Shown piece by piece: positions 1-6,643 of a stretch of DNA of 17,112 nucleotides. The notes beneath the pieces are model-generated. The model was given only the letters and a program-made list of their open reading frames with translations. It was not told where the DNA came from and searched no databases. A program made the translations under genes and the position numbers. Each line of letters starts with the position of its first letter. Position 1 is the stretch's first letter. The DNA lies in the NCBI RefSeq assembly GCF_002432125.1, contig NZ_DJFS01000036.1, forward strand, positions 1-17,112, read 5' to 3'. The DNA is from Brevundimonas sp. UBA5866. Its GTDB lineage: Bacteria > Pseudomonadota > Alphaproteobacteria > Caulobacterales > Caulobacteraceae.

Positions 1-492
1 CTTGCCGATCTCGTGGCTGTCGGGCGGGTGGCGGAAGACGGGCAGGCCAAAGGTCGCCTCGGTGATGAACACATCGCTCGGCACCGGCTCGAACCCCGCA
101 CAGGTCGGGTCGCGGCGGCGCTTGTAATCGCCGCTGGCCGTGATGGTGATGCCACCGTGCCGGATGGCGGCCTGTGCCGAGCCTAAAACATGCCCCGCCG
201 GATGCAGCGACACCTCGACCCCGCCCACCTTCACCCGCTCGCCGTATTCAAGGCTCTGGGTGCTGCCCGCGAAATCGGCCCCATAGCGCGTGGCCATGAT
301 GGCCAGCGTCTCGGGCGTGGCCAGCACGTGCTTGTGGCCCCAACGGGCGTGGTCGGCATGGCCGTGGGTGATGACGGCGCGCTCCACCGGGCGCGGTGGA
401 TCGATGAAAAACCGCCCTTGCGGACACCACAGCCCTTGCGGCGTTGGATGCAGGACGGCGGCAAAGCGTCGGGCCTCGGCGGTGGTGTTCAT
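1..492 (-). CDS. Ligase-associated DNA exonuclease (MBL fold), 3' end outside window
   Basis: The first 164 residues are present; the frame stays open to the window edge. The metallo-beta-lactamase metal motif HGHADHA lies near residues 43-49, after the opening QGLWCPQGRFFIDPPRPVERAVI-type lead. A second metal-ligand His lies in HPAGHVLGSAQ (about 97-107) and an Asp in SGDYKRRRDP (about 120-128). This combination is typical of the putative exonuclease found beside ATP-dependent DNA ligase and an Lhr-like helicase in many Proteobacteria, usually about 330-340 residues, so roughly half is missing. The family is thought to act in DNA repair together with that ligase; the ligase gene would be expected just beyond position 1. 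The start ATG at 492 has no strong Shine-Dalgarno sequence. An RNase Z-like or CPSF-like relative is the alternative, but the short HGHADH context favours the ligase-associated group. Confidence 0.85.
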   Translation of the reverse strand, partial: MNTTAEARRFAAVLHPTPQGLWCPQGRFFIDPPRPVERAVITHGHADHARWGHKHVLATPETLAIMATRYGADFAGSTQSLEYGERVKVGGVEVSLHPAGHVLGSAQAAIRHGGITITASGDYKRRRDPTCAGFEPVPSDVFITEATFGLPVFRHPPDSHEIGK

Positions 493-532
493 GCAAAGCT
501 AACGCGGCGCTGGCTTGGCGGTTGCGGACATG

Positions 533-563
533 AAAAAGGGCGACCGCGACGGGCCGCCCCTTT
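533..563 (-). terminator. Intrinsic terminator after the lipoprotein operon
   Basis: Read on the minus strand, AAAGGGGCG pairs with CGCCCTTT across a GC-rich loop and is followed by a T5 run. It lies 6 bases beyond the last lipoprotein stop codon and before the exonuclease gene. One bulged base weakens the stem. Confidence 0.6.
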
Positions 564-568
564 CACTT

Positions 569-1165
569 TCAGCATCCGGTCATGATGCCTCTTGGCACCG
601 TGTTGCAATGCTCGGTCCACCACACATCGGTCGAGCCGATGGAATGGGCGAACACGGTCCAGCGCCCGTCCACCTTGCGCCAGATGGCCTCGGTGTGCAG
701 GCCGTCGAACGGCCAGTCCGGGTCCCCGCGGTAAAGCGGGGTGTTTGCAGGATTGATCCTGCGACCACCCGGCCACTGGGGCTCGACCTCGGCAAAGGCC
801 CATTGTCCGTTCGAGCGCAGGGTCTTGACCACAAACTCGGCCTGACCGCCCAGTTCGCTGTCCACCTTTGCGCGCAAGGCGTCCATCAGGGCCTTGCGTT
901 CTGCCGTTCCGCTGGCGGGCGTATAGATGTTCCCGGCGGGCGAGGTGGGCGTCGGCGTTTCCGGTTGGAGCGTGTCCGCGACGCGAGCAGCGGGAGCCAT
1001 AGCATCGTCCGCTGCATTGAACTGCGGGGAGGCGGGGCCTGTCACCAGTCTGCTGGTGTCCACCACGGTGTCGGGCGCATCCTTCGACGGCTTCGATGGA
1101 TTGCATCCGCCGATGATCAGGGCCGCCAAAGCGAGGGTGGCTGGAACAGTGATGTTGAACCGCAA
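569..1165 (-). CDS. Small secreted lipoprotein, conserved unknown
   Basis: 198 residues from a TTG start. The N-terminus is a lipoprotein signal peptide with a short hydrophobic stretch and lipobox IGGC (Cys21). A low-complexity Pro/Thr/Ala linker of about 80 residues follows. The folded C-terminal half contains QAEFVVKTLRSNGQWAFAEVEP and a later IWRKVDGRWTVFAHSIGSTDVWW. It is rich in Trp and ends with two cysteines (HCNTV...MTGC), possibly a disulphide. I recognise the pattern as a conserved uncharacterised periplasmic protein but know no function. The TTG at 1165 is chosen because AGGAG (1173-1177) sits 7 bases upstream and gives a clean signal peptide; an ATG at 1195 would overlap the upstream gene and add a charged leader. 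It is last of three co-directional lipoprotein genes, 10 bases after the previous stop. Confidence 0.75.
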   Translation of the reverse strand: MRFNITVPATLALAALIIGGCNPSKPSKDAPDTVVDTSRLVTGPASPQFNAADDAMAPAARVADTLQPETPTPTSPAGNIYTPASGTAERKALMDALRAKVDSELGGQAEFVVKTLRSNGQWAFAEVEPQWPGGRRINPANTPLYRGDPDWPFDGLHTEAIWRKVDGRWTVFAHSIGSTDVWWTEHCNTVPRGIMTGC

Positions 1166-1171
1166 GGGGCG

Positions 1172-1177
1172 TCTCCT
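1172..1177 (-). promoter_or_regulatory. Shine-Dalgarno fixing the TTG start at 1165
   Basis: AGGAGA on the minus strand overlaps the TAG stop of the upstream gene and is 6-7 bases from TTG 1165. It favours that start over the ATG at 1195 and suggests translational coupling. Confidence 0.65.
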
Positions 1178-1661
1178 AGTCCTGCTGTCCGGCATAGTGT
1201 TTCGCCAGCAGGACACACTGGCGCATACCCTCGATCTCTTCGGGACTGGGCTGGCTGACAGGCGTGAAGGCCGGAGAGGCATCCATGATGGCACGGGCTT
1301 CGGCCACGCTGAGTGTGTTCAGCGGTGGCTTGGCCAACAGCTCGGTCCGGCTGAAAGCTTTGACCGATTTAAGCTCTGCCGCAAGTTCGCTATCGAAGAT
1401 ATGCGAATTGGCCCGGGCTGATACCAGCGGCCCGGCGCAGGACAGACGGGCCATAGCCAGTTCCTGCGGTGACAGGGTGGAAATCAGTGCCAGTGCCTCC
1501 GGGAGCAGGGCGGCATCGCCCGTGGTGCCACGGGCCGGATCCAGCATGGGTATGGGCGCAGGCTCGGCATCCGCAGCGGACGACGTGTCATCTGCCCTGG
1601 AGCACGCAGCCAATGCTGTGGCGGCTGCCGGCGCCGCCACAACCATCAGCTTGTGGTTCAA
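1176..1661 (-). CDS. Small lipoprotein, unknown, paralogue of its upstream neighbour
   Basis: 161 residues from a TTG start. The signal peptide ends in lipobox LAAC (Cys20), followed by an Asp/Ser/Ala-rich linker. The mature domain is helical, with LSPQELAMARLSC near the middle and PSPEEIEGMRQCVLLAK at the end, so two cysteines could form a disulphide. The same layout occurs in the gene just upstream: LSP...SC, an FxxEL segment, SV..A.aI, then PE.I...CV. The two are therefore probably diverged tandem duplicates. The TTG at 1661 overlaps the previous stop as TTGA and is preceded by AGGAGG at 7-base spacing, which argues for coupled translation. No known family or function is recognised; an envelope role is inferred from the lipobox only. 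Confidence 0.75.
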   Translation of the reverse strand: MNHKLMVVAAPAAATALAACSRADDTSSAADAEPAPIPMLDPARGTTGDAALLPEALALISTLSPQELAMARLSCAGPLVSARANSHIFDSELAAELKSVKAFSRTELLAKPPLNTLSVAEARAIMDASPAFTPVSQPSPEEIEGMRQCVLLAKHYAGQQD

Positions 1662-2134
1662 GCCTCGGCCTCCTGTTTGGCCTTCTCGACATTGACGATG
1701 GCCACGCATTCCTCGGTCTGGGCGATGTATTCGGGCGTTACATCCTCCACGCGCTGCGGCAGGGTGATGATGGCGCGCTGGGCGGTGTTGACCGCACTGG
1801 CGTCTGCACCCAGTTCGCGAACGCCACGGACCAGTTTGATGAAATCCAGACGCTCGGCGGCGGCGACCTTTGCCGTCAGTTCCGGCGTGAAGCTGCCTTC
1901 CCTGACCCGCTTGGCTGCCGAAATGGCTTCATTGCAGCTGATCTGACGCAGTTTGTAGTCCAGCGGCGAAAGGCTGGCCTCGACACGCGCGGCGACCTGT
2001 TCATCGGTTTCGACCGCAGGGGTGGCGGTGTCCTGTGCAGCGTCCTGTGCGGTATCCTGTGCCGGTTCAGCATTGTTGCAGGCTGCAAGCGACAGCACGG
2101 CGGCGGCGGCCAGCAGGCCGGTCTTGATCTTCAT
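1658..2134 (-). CDS. Small lipoprotein, unknown, first gene of the operon
   Basis: 158 residues. MKIKTG begins a classic lipoprotein signal peptide ending in LAAC (Cys19). The linker contains an AQD-type tandem repeat (AQDTAQDAAQDTA), visible in the DNA as repeated 12-15 base units. The C-terminal domain is predominantly helical with two cysteines (RQISC and EECVAIV). It resembles the following gene over its full mature length, so gene duplication is likely. ATG 2134 is supported by AGGAGGG with 8 bases spacing; the frame is open far upstream but lacks a better start. It overlaps the next gene by four bases. A gap of 100 bases separates it from the MFS exporter upstream, so its promoter probably lies in 2135-2234, though I see no clear -35/-10 pair. 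Function unknown. Confidence 0.8.
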   Translation of the reverse strand: MKIKTGLLAAAAVLSLAACNNAEPAQDTAQDAAQDTATPAVETDEQVAARVEASLSPLDYKLRQISCNEAISAAKRVREGSFTPELTAKVAAAERLDFIKLVRGVRELGADASAVNTAQRAIITLPQRVEDVTPEYIAQTEECVAIVNVEKAKQEAEA

Positions 2135-2234
2135 GGGCGCAGCCCTCCTGATAGATTCCAACTCGCCCTTTCGAGGCTTGGCGCGGATCATAGGGACGGG
2201 GCTTTTGCGGCCTAGCGCCATAGATATGGGGTCT

Positions 2235-3605
2235 CTACAGCAGGCGTGATCCAGCCGATTTAGACAGGCGCCAGAATACAGGCAGGCAAAGGCCGGTGCC
2301 GATGGCGATGGCCAGAAATCCGGACAGGCTGACCTGCGAGGGGGGCGCGCCGGCGACACTGGCCGCCGCCATAGCCCCCGCGGCGATCGCGACGCCCAGG
2401 GCATGGGACAACTGCTGGGCGATGCTGCTCAGCACACTGGCCGATCCGGCAGATCGGGCGGGCAGGTCTGCATAGCACAAGGTTCCAAAGGTAGTGACCT
2501 GCAGGGAGCGGACAAAGCTTCCTGCCACCAGAACACCGGCAATCAACACCAGCGGCCATCGCAGATCGGCAAAGGCCACCAGCAGGAACAGAACCACCGA
2601 GGCACCACCCGCCCACAGCAAGGTCGGTCGATAGCCCAGATGTCCGATGATGCGGGCGGTAAAGGGTTTGACCAACAGGGCCCCGGCCCCCGAGGCGGTG
2701 ATCAGAAGGCCGCTGGTCAGGGCATCCAGCGAAAGACCCGACTGGAAATGATAGGCGAGGACAAAGGGTGTGCCTCCGACCAGAAGCCTGAACAGCAGCC
2801 CTCCCCGGAAACAGCGCCGGAATGTGGGATCGGCCAGAACCCTGAAATCGATGAGCGGCGTATCCGATGCCAGATTGCGCCGCACGAACAGCGTGCCCAG
2901 CCCCGCGGCCAGGGCGACGAAAGCCGCGCAGATATAAACGGGTGGGCCGTCATCGCGCATGGTCCCCAGACCGGCGACCGCGGCGGTCATGGCCAGTACG
3001 CCCATGACCATCGCCACCCAGTCCAGACGCCCGCAATCCTCGCGGCGGGCGTCGGGCGCGATCAGGGCGACGATACCCAGACTGCAGACCGCAAAGGGCA
3101 CCCCGACCAGAAATATCCCCCGCCATGCCTCGTGCGCCGCCAACAGTCCGCCCAGTGCGGGGCCCAGTGTCTGGCCTGCCATCGCCGGTGCGGTCAGGGC
3201 GGTAATGATGCCGAGCAGGGCCTGGGGCGGCGCGGTGCGCACAGCCAGCATCCGCGCTACCGGCATCAGGGTGGCGGCTGCGGCCCCCTGCACAAAACGC
3301 GAGGCTGTCAGCCACATCAGGCCGGGGGCCAGCGCACTGGCAATTCCTGCCAGTACGAATACGGCGATGGCGACCAGCAGGACCCTGCGTGCCCCGAAAC
3401 GGTCCGACGCCCAGCCGATCACCGGCAGACTGGCACCACAGCCGATGAAATAGGCCGCCAGCAGGATGTGCGGGGCCAGTTCCGGTGCCTGAAATGCCTC
3501 TGCGATGCGCGGAAGGGCGGGCACGATGGCCGTCGAATCCAGTCCCTGCATGAACAAGGCGCCCCCCAGGGCAAACTGGAGCCGTCGCTGATGGGGTGAG
3601 ACCAA
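2235..3605 (-). CDS. MFS transporter, DHA2 (EmrB/QacA-like) family
   Basis: 456 residues, almost wholly hydrophobic, with roughly 12-14 membrane segments. The N-terminus carries the DHA2-like motif GLDSTAIVPALPRIAEAF (about 21-38). The loop after the second helix, GWASDRFGARRVLL, is MFS motif A, and ALTAPAMAGQTLGPALGGLL resembles the antiporter motif C region. Such proteins usually export drugs or hydrophobic organic compounds by proton antiport across the inner membrane. The start is TTG at 3605 with a weak ribosome site; the next ATG (residue 19) would remove the start of the first helix, so TTG is preferred. It is transcribed away from the PEP-mutase-like pair, and the shared upstream region with inverted repeats suggests common regulation. 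Substrate unknown; export of a pathway intermediate or toxic substrate is inference. Confidence 0.85.
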   Translation of the reverse strand: MVSPHQRRLQFALGGALFMQGLDSTAIVPALPRIAEAFQAPELAPHILLAAYFIGCGASLPVIGWASDRFGARRVLLVAIAVFVLAGIASALAPGLMWLTASRFVQGAAAATLMPVARMLAVRTAPPQALLGIITALTAPAMAGQTLGPALGGLLAAHEAWRGIFLVGVPFAVCSLGIVALIAPDARREDCGRLDWVAMVMGVLAMTAAVAGLGTMRDDGPPVYICAAFVALAAGLGTLFVRRNLASDTPLIDFRVLADPTFRRCFRGGLLFRLLVGGTPFVLAYHFQSGLSLDALTSGLLITASGAGALLVKPFTARIIGHLGYRPTLLWAGGASVVLFLLVAFADLRWPLVLIAGVLVAGSFVRSLQVTTFGTLCYADLPARSAGSASVLSSIAQQLSHALGVAIAAGAMAAASVAGAPPSQVSLSGFLAIAIGTGLCLPVFWRLSKSAGSRLL

Positions 3606-3656
3606 AGGGCTTGCCGGATAACCGCGAAAAACAGATATAGGTCTTAAATCCGTTTG

Positions 3657-3677
3657 GCGAACGCTGTAGTCGTTTGC
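3657..3677. promoter_or_regulatory. Inverted repeat in divergent promoter, 7-7-7 layout
   Basis: GCGAACG, a 7-base spacer, then CGTTTGC (6 of 7 bases complementary). It lies 52 bases upstream of the MFS start and 169 bases before the PEP-mutase-like gene. Its symmetry and GAAC/GTT arms fit an operator for a dimeric regulator such as an IclR protein; this is inferred only. Confidence 0.4.
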
Positions 3678-3684
3678 GGAAAAT

Positions 3685-3702
3685 CTATCTGACAGGCGAT
3701 AG
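3685..3702. promoter_or_regulatory. Inverted repeat CTATC-N8-GATAG, operator candidate A
   Basis: Five-base arms separated by eight bases, in the region between the divergent MFS and PEP-mutase-like genes. A closely similar element (CTATCC-N7-GGATAG, followed by the same GC or CT bases) lies upstream of the IclR gene at 5625-5643, so both may bind one regulator. No test of statistical significance was possible. Confidence 0.45.
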
Positions 3703-3832
3703 CTTATCGGGCTGCTCTTGTCGGCACTCGCGGTCCTACGCGACCAGTATCCAAAGCGTTATGCACTGTATCCATCTCGACCCGCTCGGCGCGCCTGCGC
3801 AGCAGTGCACCCGGCCTTTGGACGAGCGAAAC

Positions 3833-3838
3833 GAGGAG
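3833..3838 (+). promoter_or_regulatory. Shine-Dalgarno fixing the TTG start at 3846
   Basis: GAGGAG lies 7 bases before TTG 3846 but 22 bases before the first ATG (3861). The spacing favours the TTG start. Confidence 0.6.
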
Positions 3839-3845
3839 TAGCGGG

Positions 3846-4823
3846 TTGCCGCGACTATCAATGGCCACCATCGACGGCGTTCCGGTTGCGGACGCTGCTG
3901 CGCCCGGAACGGCGGGTCTGCTGCTGAAACGGCGGATGTGCCGGAAACCGGCCTTGCTGGCTCCGGGGGCGTTCGACGCGCTGTCGGCCCTGATGATCGC
4001 ACAGGCCGGTTTCGAGGCCATGTTCATCTCGGGCAGCGGTATCAGCTACACCCAGCTGGCCCGCCCCGATATCGGTCTGATCTCTCTGGACCAGCTGTGC
4101 GCCGTGACGCGCCGTGTGCGCGACCGGCTGGATACGCCCCTGATCGTGGATGCCGACAACGGTTTCGGGGACGCGATCAATGTCGAACATACCGTCCGCC
4201 TGCTGGAGCGGGCCGGAGCCTCGGCGGTGCTGATCGATGATCAGGCCTTTCCCAAACGCGCCGGGGCGCTGAGCGGCAAGACCTTTGTCACCCCAGCCAC
4301 AATGGCCGAGAAAGTCCGCGCCGCCGTGAACGCCCGGCGCGAAGCCAATACGCTTGTGATCGCCCGTACCGATGCCCTGCCACACGAAGGCATGGAGGCG
4401 GCCATTGCCCGCGCGCACCTGTATGTCGAAGCCGGTGCCGACGCCCTGTTCGTAGACCAGCCGCGCTCGCTGGAAGACTATCGCCATATCGCGCAGCAGT
4501 TTCCGGACACCCCTCTGGTTGCCAATATGATCGAGGGCGGCAGCCCCTCCCTGACGGCGGGCGAGCTGTCAGAGATGGGCTATGGTCTGGTGATTGCATC
4601 GGGATCTCTGGTGCGCGGTTTTGCGGCAATGGCCGAGCGGCTTCTGGGTGTGTTGAAACGTGATGGCTCCACGGCGGCCCTGTCGGATGAACTGCTGACG
4701 TTCGGGGCACTGAACGAGCGTCTGGGCCTGTCACGGATTGCCGAGCAGGGGCGTCGTTTCGACCCCGCCTTCCGTCTGGAAACGCTGATGGATGCCGAGA
4801 CGGACGGGGAGGGGAACAGGTGA
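3846..4823 (+). CDS. Isocitrate lyase/PEP mutase superfamily enzyme, atypical active site
   Basis: 325 residues from a TTG start. The fold is the PEP-mutase/2-methylisocitrate-lyase TIM barrel: substrate-loop region FISGSGISYTQLARPDIGLIS (about 60-80), Mg-binding DADNGFGDAINV (Asp102, Asp104) and IDDQAFPKRAGAL (about 130-142). In methylisocitrate lyases the last motif reads EDQ...KRCGH, with Cys as the proton donor; here Ala139 replaces Cys and Asp131 the usual Glu. A classical lyase mechanism is therefore doubtful. Decarboxylase, hydrolase or phosphonate-type chemistry on a 2-oxo acid is possible. The family commonly acts on small 2-oxo or 2-hydroxy acids at C-C or C-P bonds. The length slightly exceeds the usual 290, through a C-terminal tail. 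The stop overlaps the next gene's GTG, so the two are one operon. Confidence 0.85.
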   Translation: MPRLSMATIDGVPVADAAAPGTAGLLLKRRMCRKPALLAPGAFDALSALMIAQAGFEAMFISGSGISYTQLARPDIGLISLDQLCAVTRRVRDRLDTPLIVDADNGFGDAINVEHTVRLLERAGASAVLIDDQAFPKRAGALSGKTFVTPATMAEKVRAAVNARREANTLVIARTDALPHEGMEAAIARAHLYVEAGADALFVDQPRSLEDYRHIAQQFPDTPLVANMIEGGSPSLTAGELSEMGYGLVIASGSLVRGFAAMAERLLGVLKRDGSTAALSDELLTFGALNERLGLSRIAEQGRRFDPAFRLETLMDAETDGEGNR

Positions 4824-5593
4824 TCGCGCCCGAACACATCCGCTCGCTGGAGAACCGGCTTCAGGACCGCGCCCATTCCAAAGGGATCATGATCTCGGCG
4901 GCGGGCTGTTTTGACCATTTCGGTGCGCGGCTGGCGCTTGAGGCGGGCTATGACGCCCTTCTGGTGGGGGGAAGCGCGCTGGCGCTGTCCCGCTATGGCC
5001 GCCCGATGGCGCAACTGCTGTCGCCCGAAGCCATCACCGAGGCCCTTTATGTGGTCCGTGATGCAGGCGACATGCCCCTGATCGCCGATGCCGCGGACGG
5101 TTTTGGCAATGCGCTGCATGTCGCCGCCACGGTGCGGGCGTTCGAGTTCGCGGGGGCATCGGTGGTGCAGATATCCGACCGCCCCCTGCGTCGCCGCGAC
5201 CGTGCCGAAGGGCCGCGTTTCGCCGTGGCCGAAATGATCGGAAAGCTGAAAGCCGCGCTGGATGCCCGCCGCTATTGCCTGATCGCCGCGGTGGTTGAAA
5301 TCGATCCCGAACACACACCGGCCAGCGTTGTGGACCGTGCGGCAGCCTATATCGAAGCCGGTGCCGACCTGATCATCATGCGGTCCGAAGGCGAGCCACT
5401 CAACTTGTCTTTGATGGGAGATGGGTCCTTCCTTCCTGCCCCGATCGGATTCGAGTGGGGCCAAAGGCTGAAACCGGAATCCGAGAGTTCGCTTTTGGCG
5501 AAATGGTACAATCTCTCGCTCTATCCCTTCCTGTTTCCCCAGATTTTGCACGGTGCCCGCGAAGCTCTGAGGCTGGCGATCAAGACGTATTGA
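4820..5593 (+). CDS. Second PEP mutase/isocitrate lyase-like protein, degenerate metal site
   Basis: 257 residues from GTG 4820, which overlaps the previous TGA as GTGA; GGGGAGGGG (4807-4815) provides the ribosome site. It aligns with its neighbour along the barrel: SAAGCFDHFGARLALEAGYDALLVGGSAL matches the neighbour's PGAFDALSALMIAQAGFEAMFISGSG. The metal motif reads DAADGFGNALHV (Asp90, Ala92, Asp93), so the second Asp of DxD is replaced or shifted. The EDQ motif has become SDRP (119-122), and the KRCG loop is an Arg-rich segment without Cys. It also lacks the C-terminal extension. Either it has a changed reaction or it is a non-catalytic partner in a hetero-oligomer; both are inference. 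It resembles the small oxaloacetate-decarboxylase-like branch more than PrpB. The IclR gene follows 141 bases later on the same strand. Confidence 0.8.
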   Translation: MIAPEHIRSLENRLQDRAHSKGIMISAAGCFDHFGARLALEAGYDALLVGGSALALSRYGRPMAQLLSPEAITEALYVVRDAGDMPLIADAADGFGNALHVAATVRAFEFAGASVVQISDRPLRRRDRAEGPRFAVAEMIGKLKAALDARRYCLIAAVVEIDPEHTPASVVDRAAAYIEAGADLIIMRSEGEPLNLSLMGDGSFLPAPIGFEWGQRLKPESESSLLAKWYNLSLYPFLFPQILHGAREALRLAIKTY

Positions 5594-5624
5594 ACAAAAA
5601 ACGTCTCAGTCTCGCTGAACAAGG

Positions 5625-5643
5625 CTATCCACCTGGCGGATAG
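5625..5643. promoter_or_regulatory. Inverted repeat CTATCC-N7-GGATAG, operator candidate B
   Basis: Six-base perfect arms, and the spacer ACCTGGC itself is nearly symmetric (19 bp overall). It lies 32 bases after the PEP-mutase-like pair and 91 bases before the IclR start. It resembles candidate A at 3685-3702, and its core TCCACCTGGCG recurs with one change in the repeat at 15866-15884. Confidence 0.5.
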
Positions 5644-5696
5644 CTGTCATATTTGCGCCTTGGTTGATCGAACAAAGGGCGTTCAACCTTCGTATT

Positions 5697-5712
5697 GCGA
5701 AGTTTTGTTCGC
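5697..5712. promoter_or_regulatory. Inverted repeat GCGAA-N6-TTCGC upstream of IclR
   Basis: Five-base perfect arms, ending 21 bases before the IclR ATG. The surrounding 5591-5712 segment also carries four GAACAA-type hexamers (three forward, one reversed) and a GAAC-N7-GTTC pair at 5670-5684. IclR-family regulators often repress their own gene from such sites; the assignment here is inference. Confidence 0.35.
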
Positions 5713-5733
5713 GTGCTTGTCGGAGGTAGAGTG

Positions 5734-6556
5734 ATGGAAAAGGGCGTTCCGATCCGCTCTGTTAGCCGTAGTCTGGCTGTGCTGCGGCATCAACCGTCAG
5801 GGCTCGATGTCGATGGCCGAGATCGCCCGCATCGCTGCGGTGCCATATCCCACGGCCTGCCGTCTGGTGCAGACCCTCATGCACGAGGAACTGATCGAAC
5901 GCGAACCGGCCCGCAAACGCTATCGTCCCACCGCCTATGTGCGGGCCCTGTCGGCAGGTTTCCAGGAACACAGCGAACTGGTGGCACTGGCGCGACCGCA
6001 TCTGGAACAGCTGACGGCGCTGACCCGCTGGCCGGTTCTGCTGTCCACCCGCTATGGGGCGGAAATGATGGTGCGCGACTGCACCGACGCCATGACATCC
6101 CAGGTGCTGGACCGCCACTATCCCGGCCATACCTTCTCGCTGCTGGAGACGGCAGGCGGTCGGGCCTATCTGGCCTTTGCCGAGGAACGCGAGCGGGCCG
6201 AGATTTTCGAGGCCATTGAGCTGGCGGGCGAAACGCCGATCGATCCGCATACCTTCCTGCTCATCCAGTCGGACGTGATGCTGGAAGAGATCCGCGAGCA
6301 GGGCGTGGCTCAGCGCGGTCGCAACCGTTTCAGCCTGACCCCCGGCAAGACATCGTCCATCGGCGCGCCGGTCTTTTCCAACGGTCGCGTCGTGGGGGCC
6401 ATCGATCTCGTCTATTTCTCCGTCGCCTATAAGTCCGAAGACGCCCTTCGCCGCTACGGCGACGAGGTAAAGCGCTGCGCTGCCGAGATCAGCCGCAGCC
6501 TGTCGACCACCACAGCAGGCGATTTCGCTCCGGCCCGTCTTTCCAGCGTCGGCTGA
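5734..6556 (+). pseudogene. IclR-family transcriptional regulator, frameshifted near 5787
   Basis: IclR proteins bind operator palindromes as dimers through an N-terminal winged helix and sense a small molecule through the C-terminal domain. A strong GGAGGT (5722-5727) lies 6 bases before ATG 5734, which opens MEKGVPIRSVSRSLAVLR, a typical IclR start. The frame then leaves the family pattern. The sequence resumes one base later as INRQGSMSMAEIARIAAVPYPTACRLVQTL, the rest of the HTH, and runs intact through the effector domain (RPVLLSTR..., ETAGGRAYLAF, TSSIGAPVFSNGRVVGAIDLVYFS) to 6556. A net +1 (or -2, loss of about one Ala codon) at 5785-5789 explains it. An ATG at 5807 could give a 249-residue protein missing the first helix of the HTH, likely unable to bind DNA. 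Sequencing error is a real alternative. Its targets are probably the PEP-mutase-like operon and its own gene. Confidence 0.8.
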
Positions 6557-6580
6557 GTTCCCACCAGGTCCCAGCCAGCA

Positions 6581-6614
6581 AAAACCCCGCATCGCTTCGG
6601 CGATGCGGGGTTTT
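6581..6614. terminator. Bidirectional intrinsic terminator, UUCG loop
   Basis: AAAACCCCGCATCG pairs perfectly with CGATGCGGGGTTTT around a C(TTCG)G tetraloop. It lies between the convergent IclR and methyltransferase genes, with A and T runs on both sides, so it should serve both strands. Confidence 0.92.
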
Positions 6615-6643
6615 CTATGATCAAAGGCGGGTAGGGGTGGCCG

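Noticed and set aside
2403..3599. A 398-codon plus-strand frame through the DHA2 exporter gene
   Set aside because: Its Gln/Gly/Arg-rich composition is the antisense shadow of a membrane protein gene; there is no family resemblance and no plausible ribosome site.
5583..5606. AGACGT-N12-ACGTCT hairpin after the PEP-mutase-like pair as a terminator
   Set aside because: Only a 6-bp stem with a 12-base loop and no following T-run; at best a weak structure.
5695..6219. A 174-codon frame covering the start of the IclR gene
   Set aside because: Only its first residues (MEKGVPIRSVSRSLAVLR, from 5734) are genuine. After the frameshift it becomes an out-of-frame shadow, so it was merged into the broken IclR gene.
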